Shown one piece after another: positions 1 through 6,811 of a DNA stretch of 64,000 bases; positions within the stretch are counted from its first letter, which is position 1; every line of letters starts with the position of its first letter. Location of the stretch: positions 1,302,001 through 1,366,000 of the forward strand of contig NZ_CP047204.1 of the NCBI RefSeq assembly GCF_030408735.1, given 5' to 3'. The position numbers and the translations under genes were made by a program. Source of the DNA: Corynebacterium faecale. GTDB lineage: Bacteria; Actinomycetota; Actinomycetes; Mycobacteriales; Mycobacteriaceae. A model generated the notes under the pieces. It did not search any database and had not been told where the DNA came from. It saw nothing but the letters and a program-made list of their open reading frames with translations.

Positions 1-1
1 C

Positions 2-460
2 CGTATCGCCTCCACACCGAGGACGTTTAACCAGACCACGAACCAGTGGGAGGACGGTAAGGCATTGCTCCTCACCTGCAATATTTGGCGCGAAGCTGCG
101 GAGAACGTGGCGGAGTCATTGACCAAGGGCATGAGGGTGATTGCCCAGGGGCGACTTAGGCAGCGTTCGTATGAGACCCGTGAGGGTGAGAGGCGGATCA
201 TCTTCGAGTTGGAGGTCGATGAGATCGGCCCCTCGTTGAAGTACGCGAAAGCTGATGTCACCCGCAACCCGAGGGGCGTCGGCTTCACCTAGCAAGGTCA
301 AGGTGGTCAGTTCGGGAATCGACAACCCGCCACCGGGGGATTCGGGCAAGCGCAGACCAACGTCCAGCAGAGGCTAGGTGGACAGCCTGCGCTGGGCAAT
401 GACCCATGGAATGCCACCCCGACCGCGCCGGGGATGCCCGATGATGAACCCCCATTTTGA
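2..460 (+). pseudogene. ssb: single-stranded DNA-binding protein, 5' partial, interrupted by an in-frame stop
   Basis: The frame open from base 2 encodes the OB-fold of a bacterial SSB (motifs [18 protein letters not shown] and [10 protein letters not shown]). It lacks its start because the window begins inside the gene. A TAG at 290-292 ends the OB-fold, but the same frame continues with a Gln/Gly-rich linker (QGQGGQFGNRQPATGG) and finishes at 458-460 with the acidic tip PDDEPPF, the SSB tail that normally recruits replication and repair proteins. The stop therefore separates the DNA-binding domain from the interaction tail. A CAG-to-TAG transition would explain it. The gene is probably the phage/ICE copy rather than the housekeeping one, given the neighbours. 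A sequencing error or suppression cannot be excluded. Confidence 0.85.
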
Positions 461-486
461 ACCAGCCCATCTGAGGAGTGACCCCA

Positions 487-627
487 TTGGGCTACACACC
501 CCGCCAGCGCGCTGACCTACGGGCGTGGCTGGCTGAACCTGAACAGGACGTCCACAACACCACCGAGGTGTTCTTGGACGTCTTTCTTGCATTATTCATT
601 TCACTAATCCGAGAGGAGGACCAGTGA
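487..627 (+). CDS. small hypothetical protein (46 aa)
   Basis: A short frame starts at TTG 487 behind a GAGGAG box at 472-477 and stops at 625-627. The stop overlaps the GTG start of the next frame (624) in a GTGA arrangement, which suggests translational coupling. The product begins MGYTPRQRADLRAWLAEPEQ and ends LALFISLIREEDQ. I recognise no family. Its place between ssb and a helix-turn-helix replication gene fits a phage or ICE early module. The coupling and ribosome binding site are the only support. Confidence 0.45.
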   Translation: MGYTPRQRADLRAWLAEPEQDVHNTTEVFLDVFLALFISLIREEDQ

Positions 628-1108
628 GCCTCAAAGCAATCACCTGGGTAATGGAACACGCCCCGGTGGAATCCCCAACCGAGATGGTCATTCTTTACGC
701 CCTGGCGGACCGCGCACATGATGATGGCTCATCAGCGTGGCCGTCATATCAAGGATCGCAGACCGAGCAGTGTGCTCCAGGCGCACCGTCATCCGTCAGG
801 TCAAGGCGATGGAGGAACGCGGTTTGATTACCCGGGGAGATCAGCGGTTCGTTCGGCATCTCCCATCCGATAAGCGACCCACGGTGTGGAATCTGAACCC
901 GTCGTTGAGGCGTCCCATCAAGCCCGACACGGGGTGTCATCCTTGTCACCCAATCCGTCCTTGAACCAAAAGAAGAACCGTCCAAGAACCCGTTACTTTG
1001 ATGGTATCCCCGATAATGGGGTGAGTTGCTGGGCGAGGTCATGGCTTAATCGCCCTGTAGTTACCATGAGTCCTTAGGGGTGTTGCCGCCGGGCTACCAG
1101 GACAACCG
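624..1108 (+). pseudogene. helix-turn-helix replication-type protein, N-terminal part, frameshifted and IS-disrupted
   Basis: The GTG start at 624 opens MSLKAITWVMEHAPVESPTE, the N-terminus of the HTH proteins (HTH_36-like) found in actinobacterial phages and integrative elements. The frame is lost near 750. The next frame supplies the winged-helix core (RIADRAVCSRRTVIRQVKAM, then EERGLITRG) until about 930, and the third frame then carries GVSSLSPNPSLNQKKNRPRT. At least two frameshifts are therefore present. The C-terminal part of the same protein reappears at 2593-2772, on the far side of an IS110-family element, so the gene was both frameshifted and split by transposition. It is not expected to give a functional protein. 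Confidence 0.7.
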
Positions 1109-2592
1109 TTGACTGCTAATAGGGACACGGACGAGTCATCAGACTCAGTTCTCAAAGTAGCCGTGGGTGCCAGCATCGGATGTCACGACACCAGCGACAA
1201 CGCTGTACCTGTCACTGTTGCTACGACACCACAAGGAGGCCGGCCATGACCACCGGCACCATCGACGTCACCATCGGATTAGACGTTGGAAAACCGCCCA
1301 CCACACCTCATGCCATGACACCTGCAGGCGACATCATCTACGACAAACCCCTGCCCCAAGACGAAACTGAACTGCGGAAAGTCTTCACCGATCTACAAGA
1401 ACACGGCACCGTCCTGATGGTCGTTGACCAGCCCAATACCATCGGAGCACTCCCGATCGCCGTGGCCTGGGATGCCGGCTGCTTGGTCGGTTACCTGCCC
1501 GGCCTGGCCATGAGAAAGGCCGCTGACCTGTATCCAGGCAGGTCGAAGACCGACCGTCGGGACGCCTTCATCATCGCCGACACGGCACGGACCATGCCGC
1601 ATACCTTGCGTGCTGTCGACCGCGACAACGAAGTCCTCTCAGCACTGAAGATGTTATCTGGATTCGATGATGACATAGCCAAGGATTGCACTCGCACGAT
1701 CAACCGACTCCGCAGCGTGCTGACTCAGATCTACCCCAGCTTCGAACGAGCCCTGGTCGGTGACATCATCACCAGGCCCCTGGTGCTGGAGATGCTGATT
1801 CACTACGGCGGACCTACAAAGATGAAAAAGGCTGGTTACCAGCGTGTTCACACCTGGATGAGTAACCGGGCAAAGAAGGATCCCACGAAGCTGGTGGATG
1901 CTATCTTCGAAGGGCTGAAAGCCCAGACCGTCATCGTTCCTGGAACTGCTGCTGCTGAGATTGTCATCCCGCAGCTGGCCACCAACATCAAGGCTCTGCT
2001 GGAACAGCGCGCAACCATCGCTGAACAAGTTGAGGAGTTACTCGAAGAATTCCCTCTTCATCAGGTCTTGATATCTATGCCGGGAGTTGGCCATCTTGAC
2101 CGCAGCCAACATCCTCCTGGCTGTGGGCGACTGCTCCGACTTCCGGTCCGCCGGGCACCTGGCTGCATACGCCGGGATCGCCCCGGTGACACGAAGATCC
2201 GGCACATCAATCCGTGGTGAATTCCCCGCTAGATCAGGCAACAAGAGACTGAAGAATGCGTTGTTCTACTCCGCGTTCGCATCGATCCGGTTCCACGAAC
2301 CATCGAAGACCTATTATGAGCGAAAACGAGCTGAGGGCAAGCGGCATAATGCTGCGATCATGTGTTTGGCCAGGCGGCGGTGCAATGTCATTTACGCGAT
2401 GCTGACCCGAGCTGAATACTTCCGAGAGGTACCTGCCAGGGCTGCTGCCTAACCCACCGTCAGCACGACCAGCTGGTCAACGCCATCAATGTTGGCCAGT
2501 CGCTTACGCATGCTTATCGCCGGAAGCAGGACTTACCCCCGAAGTGGCTTCCCGAGTACAGGGCCCACCCCTTGACAAAAACATAGGGACAC
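1109..2592 (+). mobile_element. IS110-family insertion sequence (about 1.48 kb)
   Basis: The element carries an IS110-type transposase with non-coding flanks of roughly 130 bp on each side. Both ends contain TTGAC followed 5-6 bases later by ATAGGGACAC (1109-1128 and 2572-2592) in direct orientation. The family lacks terminal inverted repeats, so direct end similarity is expected. The exact boundary is inferred from this repeat and from the host gene resuming at about 2593. The insertion splits the HTH replication gene. The non-coding flanks are where IS110 elements encode their bridge RNA; none was folded here. Confidence 0.65.
1246..2452 (+). pseudogene. IS110-family transposase (DEDD recombinase), one frameshift
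   Basis: ATG 1246 sits 7 bases behind an AAGGAGG box and gives MTTGTIDVTIGLDVGK. RuvC-like residues are visible: D13 in GLDVGK, D61 in MVVDQP, and D103/D106 in RSKTDRRDAF, as in the actinobacterial IS110 group. The C-terminal transposase_20 region (TAANILLAVGD, HLAAYAGIAP) is in the +1 frame. The reading frame changes at about 2089-2092 between PGVG and ILTAANI, consistent with one extra C. The second part ends at the TAA at 2450-2452. Together the two parts would make about 400 residues, the normal length. IS110 transposases are not known for programmed frameshifting, so I read this as inactivation or a sequencing error. Confidence 0.8.
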
Positions 2593-2772
2593 CCCCCTGT
2601 AGTCCCCCAAGGGGGACCAGCCCCCAAACCGAAGCGGGGGGAGCGTCTTCCCGAGGGGGGGATGCCCGACCAGGATGTCATCGACGCTATGCGCCAGGAG
2701 AACCCAGGGGTCGACCTCGAGCGCGAACACTTGAAGTTCTCCGATCACTGGGCAGCAGCCTCCGGGATGAAC
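2593..2772 (+). pseudogene. C-terminal fragment of the HTH replication-type protein
   Basis: Directly after the IS110 right end the frame reads a proline-rich linker (GHPPVVPQGGPAPKPKRG) and then RLPEGGMPDQDVIDAMRQ and VDLEREHLKFSDHWAAASG. The VDLEREHxKFxDHW pattern is the usual C-terminal end of the HTH protein whose N-terminus lies at 624-1108. The expected final segment, normally a Trp-rich DWxATWRNW stretch, is missing after AAASG. A deletion probably followed the insertion. No ribosome binding site or start supports independent translation. Confidence 0.55.
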
Positions 2773-2855
2773 ACCGTGCCCTCAAACGCCTCAGCGACGC
2801 CTACGGACTCACCCCAGAAACCATCAGCTGCGCACTACGAAGAGCCACAACATGA
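2757..2855 (+). pseudogene. fragment of a small HTH-like protein
   Basis: In the frame ending at the TGA at 2853-2855 the sequence reads LRDEHRALKRLSDAYGLTPE followed by TISCALRRATT, which resembles the end of a small sigma-like or helix-turn-helix phage protein. No start is visible, because the frame runs back into the preceding fragment. The stop overlaps an ATG (2852) that opens a 33-codon frame reaching into the next gene; I do not call that one separately. This looks like the downstream side of the deletion that removed the end of the HTH replication gene. Confidence 0.3.
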
Positions 2856-2933
2856 CCACACGCCCCTACACCCACTACATGACTGCCCGGCGCGCCGAGA
2901 TGCTGTCAGTCCACCCGAGAAGGAGTAGGAAGC

Positions 2934-3494
2934 ATGACCAACTCAAATCTTGACCAAGCCCGCGAATGGGCTGATTGCATCACCACTACCCCGAATCTTT
3001 CCGGCCCTCGCGTGGGAGTGGCTCGCGCCGCCGCCGAATTGATCCAGTCCCTCCCGGACCAGTGGATCGACGCGGAGAAAGTGCGTGCACTAATAACATC
3101 CCTGAATGCATGGGCAGAGGATGCCGATGCCGAACGTGCCCCTGGCCGGGTGCTTGGGTATCGCACGGCTGCAGAAAATCTGGTTACCCTTCTGCCTGCC
3201 ACGCACCTACCGACCCTCGCTGAGCTGATCGAGCAGGGCAATGATACGAATCAGTATTACAGGATGCAGTGCAGGATCGCCGGGTCTGACAGGCGCTTCA
3301 CCATCCGAAAGCTTGACCTTGACGGCAAAGTCTTGCTTCTGCGCGATGATTTCCTCGTAGTGAAATCTTCCGCCGATATGGTCACCCCGCTTCCTGATCC
3401 GCCCCGCCCGGAGGATGTGCCACATGATGAGGTGTGGCTGGTCAGGAAAGGTGAGCTGGAAGATCTTGCTTGTCGGGGTAAAAGATCGTCGTAA
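2934..3494 (+). CDS. hypothetical protein of the phage/ICE module (186 aa), probably frameshifted near its end
   Basis: ATG 2934 follows a GAAGGAG box at 2919-2925. The product (MTNSNLDQAREWADCITTTP...) has an Ala-rich helical first half and a second half that looks beta-rich (YYRMQCRIAGSDRRFTIRKL). I recognise no family. The frame ends with KGELEDLACRGKRSS at a TAA, but the +1 frame continues smoothly with LLVGVKDRRNGDITGEWSLT and ends in an ATGA overlap with the next gene. The native protein was therefore probably about 225 residues, with a frameshift near 3465. Confidence 0.6.
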   Translation: MTNSNLDQAREWADCITTTPNLSGPRVGVARAAAELIQSLPDQWIDAEKVRALITSLNAWAEDADAERAPGRVLGYRTAAENLVTLLPATHLPTLAELIEQGNDTNQYYRMQCRIAGSDRRFTIRKLDLDGKVLLLRDDFLVVKSSADMVTPLPDPPRPEDVPHDEVWLVRKGELEDLACRGKRSS

Positions 3495-3609
3495 TGGTGA
3501 CATCACTGGTGAATGGTCGCTCACCTTTCTCACTGGTGACGGGAAAATGAGGGTGGCAAATTCCAACATCGTCCTGATCTCCCGACTAGTGCCGGAGGTG
3601 AAGCCATGA
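3465..3609 (+). pseudogene. displaced C-terminus of the preceding hypothetical protein
   Basis: This stretch continues the 2934 gene in another frame (VKDRRNGDITGEWSLTFL, then RVANSNIVLISRLVPEVKP). Its TGA at 3607-3609 overlaps the ATG of the next gene at 3606. That ATGA overlap is the rule for the following genes in the chain, which argues that this frame is the genuine end of the upstream gene. Confidence 0.45.
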
Positions 3610-3821
3610 CCGAAGACAGGACTCACCAGTCTTTCCCCAGATCGCGGAAAACCGACCAGCCCCTCTACCTCAAAGCGTCCGGCGAGTATATCACCGATGC
3701 TGACCGTCAACTCGCGATGAAGTTCTCCATTGATCTCCTACTCCCCGTGGTGATCAGTGCCACCCCTAAACCCACCCGCCGTTCCTGGTGGAAATTCTGG
3801 AACCCGAAGGGCAAATCATGA
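3606..3821 (+). CDS. small hypothetical protein (71 aa)
   Basis: ATG 3606 overlaps the upstream stop, and its own TGA (3819-3821) overlaps the next ATG (3818), so it is a link in a translationally coupled chain. The product is MTEDRTHQSFPRSRKTDQPL followed by a hydrophobic stretch (FSIDLLLPVVISA) and a basic, Trp-rich tail (RRSWWKFWNPKGKS). The tail looks suited to membrane or nucleic-acid contact, but I cannot assign a family. It belongs to the same phage/ICE-like cluster. Confidence 0.5.
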   Translation: MTEDRTHQSFPRSRKTDQPLYLKASGEYITDADRQLAMKFSIDLLLPVVISATPKPTRRSWWKFWNPKGKS

Positions 3822-4174
3822 CCGACCGAATCATCACCACACTCATGACCATCATTGTCCGCTGGATGAACCATATGCCCTATCGAAAGCGGGAAGCCAC
3901 CCGCGACATGATCATGGAGCGCCTCAACCTCTTCGAAGCACCGACAGAGGATGAGCGTCTCCCGTCGTGGGTGTATGACCACCCGGACGTGTGGACCAAC
4001 CCGTGGCGGGTAGGTGGGGTGCCGTGTATCCGAGGAACCCGGATACCGGTAGACATCATGCTCGATTGGATCGAGGGCGCGCCAGACGATGACATCACAG
4101 AGTTCTCCCCAGACGTCACCGCAGATGTGATCGACCGCCTACGCACAGCACGAGAGGAACACAACGATGTCTGA
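3818..4174 (+). CDS. DUF433 domain protein (118 aa)
   Basis: The start at ATG 3818 is chosen because it overlaps the stop of the previous gene (ATGA). The C-terminal half carries a DUF433 pattern: VGGVPCIRGTRIPVDIMLDW, then GAPDDDITEFSPDVTADVI. DUF433 proteins are small winged-helix-like proteins often discussed as antitoxin-like; no toxin gene with a recognisable domain is adjacent here. The N-terminal 50 residues (MTDRIITTLMTIIVRWMNHM...) are not part of the usual domain. The gene overlaps the next one by eight bases (ATG 4167, TGA 4172-4174). Confidence 0.65.
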   Translation: MTDRIITTLMTIIVRWMNHMPYRKREATRDMIMERLNLFEAPTEDERLPSWVYDHPDVWTNPWRVGGVPCIRGTRIPVDIMLDWIEGAPDDDITEFSPDVTADVIDRLRTAREEHNDV

Positions 4175-4559
4175 TTTCACGAGTGAGCAGCTGAAAGCCA
4201 TGCGGGAAGGAACCACCCCCGGCCAATGGCATGCAACCGACGAGGTTGACGGCTCGGACATTATTATCGACGAAACCGGCGAATCACTGTTGACAGTGGG
4301 CGCTATAGCCGATGCGTGGGCAAGTTTCGCAGTGGTGGCAGACGGAAAACTCGCCGCCGCTGCCCCTGCGTTGGTGGATGTCCTGATCGCGGAGAAACAA
4401 GCCCACCAGAAACTACGGGCCGAGGTGGAGGGTGTGAAAGTCGCTTTTGAATCCCGGCCATCCCCTCACGACGATTGCATGTATGCACAGGGATGTGATT
4501 ATGCGATGGGCCCGACTCAGATGGAACTCACCCGCATTTTGGAGGGCGACAATGGCTGA
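4167..4559 (+). CDS. hypothetical protein (130 aa), phage-type
   Basis: ATG 4167 lies inside the end of the DUF433 gene. The protein starts MSDFTSEQLKAMREGTTPGQ and has the pattern MREGTTPGQWHATDEVDG, a start often seen in phage-encoded proteins of unknown function. An Ala-rich segment (KLAAAAPALVDVLIAEKQ) follows, and a Cys pair (DDCMYAQGCDYAM) lies near the end. The stop at 4557-4559 overlaps the next gene's start at 4552. No function can be assigned. Confidence 0.5.
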   Translation: MSDFTSEQLKAMREGTTPGQWHATDEVDGSDIIIDETGESLLTVGAIADAWASFAVVADGKLAAAAPALVDVLIAEKQAHQKLRAEVEGVKVAFESRPSPHDDCMYAQGCDYAMGPTQMELTRILEGDNG

Positions 4560-4740
4560 CCCCTCCACCCTCGCTGCAGCCCTGGATTACATGGAGCGCA
4601 AAGCCCTACGCTGTACCTCCCGGGGTAAGCGCAGCCCGTACTCACACCTGTGGAGACTACGGGAACTCGAACTCACCGATAGCGACGGGATCACCGACCT
4701 TGGGTGGTCAGTCCTCACCAAGCTGGAGAAGAACACATGA
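4552..4740 (+). CDS. small hypothetical protein (62 aa)
   Basis: ATG 4552 overlaps the previous gene by eight bases and the TGA at 4738-4740 overlaps the next ATG at 4737. The product (MADPSTLAAALDYMERKALR..., ending WSVLTKLEKNT) is short and mostly helical by eye. Its ending, DSDGITDLGWSVLTKLE, resembles the C-terminus of small winged-helix-like phage proteins. Support comes mainly from the unbroken overlap chain with its neighbours. Confidence 0.45.
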   Translation: MADPSTLAAALDYMERKALRCTSRGKRSPYSHLWRLRELELTDSDGITDLGWSVLTKLEKNT

Positions 4741-5105
4741 GTAGGACACGAGCCAGCGCGAAGAAAATCGGATCCAGCTTTGAACGCCTAGTTGCAGACC
4801 ATCTGCGCGCCGGGCTGGGGATCCGCGAGATTGACCGCATGACCAAGGCTGGGGCATTGGATAAGGGCGACATCGCCAACGTGAGGGACTCCCACGATCG
4901 CCTCCTGGCCGACGAGTGCAAGAACATCACGAAGATGAGCTTGCCCGCGTGGATCAACGAGGCCCAGGCCGAAGCAATTAACTATGGCGCGCATGTCGGA
5001 ATCGTGGTCCACAAACGCCACGGTGTGACGGACCCAGGAAAGTAATGGGTCACACTCACTGTTGAGGATTTAATTGCACTATTAAAACAACCTCAACGGG
5101 GTTAA
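4737..5105 (+). pseudogene. phage-type PDDEXK nuclease / Holliday-junction resolvase-like protein with an in-frame stop
   Basis: ATG 4737 (ATGA overlap with the previous gene) opens MSRTRASAKKIGSSFERLVA. The pattern E16, GDI around D45, and E60-C-K62 followed by a Trp and an Ala/Glu-rich helix matches small resolvase-like nucleases of actinobacteriophages. A TAA at 5043-5045 stops after GVTDPGK, but the same frame continues WVTLTVEDLIALLKQPQRG to a TAA at 5103-5105. That continuation is the expected C-terminus for this type of protein, so a CAA-to-TAA change is likely. The catalytic core lies before the stop and might still fold. Confidence 0.65.
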
Positions 5106-5160
5106 CCTACCAAGACCACATAAGCTCAAATTACTCATTCCATAGAAGGACTGAGATACC

Positions 5161-6060
5161 ATGCCAAGAATGAAGATCGAGGAGTTCACCGCCAAATATG
5201 ACGGTCCCGATGTAGAAGATCACACAATGGATGTGACTATTCTCGGGCCAGCTCTATTAGCTTTTGGCGAGTTACATCGAGCTGCTTATCGTGAAATGAT
5301 CCCTGGGGATGAACGCACACCCCACGTGAAAGTACAAGAAGTTAATCCTGGTTCTTTTGAAGTAATTCTGTCCATTGACTTGTCGTGGATTGATCACGCT
5401 AAATCTCTTCTTACTAAAGAAAATCTTGCCATTGCTGGCGGGATCGCCACGATTACAGGTTTTACTCTTAAAGACGCGGTCATGGGAGGCATTAAAGCTG
5501 TTCGTGATAAAGCAGTAGGAAAAAAGAAGACTAGAGATGAATTGTTTGATGAACTCGGAAATATTGCGTTGGCCCGACTCGTAAATAATTTACAGGATGA
5601 GCCCCGTTTCATCAGTGGATGTAAGGGAATTACGCGGCCATTAAGGGATGGCCGTATTGACTCCCTTGAAGTCGACGGGACAGGGGAAGAAGGGAAATTA
5701 TCTCTCAACAAAGACGATGCTGAGGCGATTGAGGATTTAGCCGATTACTCAGAGCCTGTTATTCGACTAGAAGATCTAGTGGTAGAAGTAGATACCCCGC
5801 ATATCCGTCAAACTCAGAAACGAAAATGGCGTTTGTACTGTGAAAAGTATGGGACGTTTACCGCAAAAATGTTGGACGATGATTTTGCCCATGCGGTGCA
5901 TTTGGGGGATATTAATTTCCGAACTGGATTGAAGTTCATGGTGAAGCTACGCATAGAAGAGACAGAGGAGAAAGGAAGCGTGAAGCGATCTTTCGAAGTG
6001 ATTCAGATGCGGAGAACAGGAGAGGATCCCGGCGAACAACTTGAAATATTACAATCCTAA
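5161..6060 (+). CDS. unknown protein, first gene of an AT-rich cassette (299 aa)
   Basis: ATG 5161 follows a GAAGGAC box. The start MPRMKIEEFTAKYDGPDVED, with the later VNPGSFEVILSIDL, resembles a widespread bacterial family of unknown function that begins with a (F/Y)DGPD-like strand and a GSxEV strand. I cannot name it with confidence. Residues 88-111 are hydrophobic and glycine-rich (NLAIAGGIATITGFTL) and may be a membrane or membrane-active segment, followed by a basic patch (KAVGKKKTRDEL). The C-terminal half is charged and probably soluble. Codon use is visibly AT-rich (GAA, AAA, ATT, TTA) compared with the rest of the window, a sign of transfer. A dioxygenase/HEPN pair follows 97 bases downstream. 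Confidence 0.7.
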   Translation: MPRMKIEEFTAKYDGPDVEDHTMDVTILGPALLAFGELHRAAYREMIPGDERTPHVKVQEVNPGSFEVILSIDLSWIDHAKSLLTKENLAIAGGIATITGFTLKDAVMGGIKAVRDKAVGKKKTRDELFDELGNIALARLVNNLQDEPRFISGCKGITRPLRDGRIDSLEVDGTGEEGKLSLNKDDAEAIEDLADYSEPVIRLEDLVVEVDTPHIRQTQKRKWRLYCEKYGTFTAKMLDDDFAHAVHLGDINFRTGLKFMVKLRIEETEEKGSVKRSFEVIQMRRTGEDPGEQLEILQS

Positions 6061-6157
6061 TCCGCCCCTCAAATGTGAGAAGATCGGATATTAACTGTAG
6101 AACTATTTTCTCTTAACACCGTGATGAGTGCTGGATGAACGGATATCATGATCCTCT

Positions 6158-6811
6158 GTGAGTAAATTTTTGCAGGACTTATTAGACGAATCACAAGATA
6201 CTGGGATTGCAGTACGTGAGTTGAAACTGCCTGAGTTAATTTCGCTAGAGAGTCGAATCTTGGCCGAAGCGAGGGTATTAGGGTGGATGCCTCGCGAGAC
6301 TAGAAAAGGAAGCGGACTTCTAACAGCCTTGATCCCCAAGGAGAAAACAGAAGCAAATCCTTCTTCGTTAAGTGCTCTAACCGGTACTGGACGTCAGCCT
6401 CTTCATACTGATGGAGCCCATCATCGCATTCAACCCGATTACGTACTTCTCTGGAGTGAAAAAGAGAATGAAACTCCGACCCGGGTCTGGAAGCCATCTC
6501 AAGTTCCCTGGAAATCTAAAAATGGAGTTTTTGTGGTGAGAGGAGGCAATGATACTTGGCTAACCGAGGCCACTAGTGGATTTAAAGAAATTCGTTTTGA
6601 TCCCGGATGCATGGAACCTGCAGACCACCTGTCAAGGGCACTCGCTGAGTACTTGACGAACCCTCCTGTTGCTGAAATCCAAGAAATATATTGGGATCAG
6701 CCCAAATTAGTTTTCCTCAGAAACAAAATCGTATTACATGGCCGGGAGGAAATGAAAAAAGGTGACGAAAGCCGGGTATTAAAACGATTGATATTTCAGG
6801 GAGTACGATGA
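6158..6811 (+). CDS. putative small 2OG-Fe(II) dioxygenase of TauD type (217 aa)
   Basis: GTG 6158 is the only reasonable start; the ribosome binding site is weak. The motif GRQPLHTDGAHHRIQPDYVL contains H83-x-D85. Near the end, FLRNKIVLHGREE contains a distal H194 followed by R196 and, further on, SRVLKRL with R206/R210. HxD...H plus a C-terminal Arg is the metal and 2-oxoglutarate site of TauD/clavaminate-synthase-like oxygenases, and an N-R-x-L-H-G-R ending is typical for them. The protein is shorter than classical TauD (about 280). The substrate is unknown. Its stop overlaps the next ATG (ATGA), so it is translationally coupled to a HEPN-like gene. Codon use is AT-rich. The family call rests on motifs read by eye. 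Confidence 0.6.
   Translation: MSKFLQDLLDESQDTGIAVRELKLPELISLESRILAEARVLGWMPRETRKGSGLLTALIPKEKTEANPSSLSALTGTGRQPLHTDGAHHRIQPDYVLLWSEKENETPTRVWKPSQVPWKSKNGVFVVRGGNDTWLTEATSGFKEIRFDPGCMEPADHLSRALAEYLTNPPVAEIQEIYWDQPKLVFLRNKIVLHGREEMKKGDESRVLKRLIFQGVR

Noticed and set aside
2598..2640. C/G-run hairpins (GTCCCCCAAGGGGGAC and the following C5...G6) as a terminator
   Set aside because: No T-run follows, and the bases form the Pro/Gly-rich linker codons of the HTH gene fragment.
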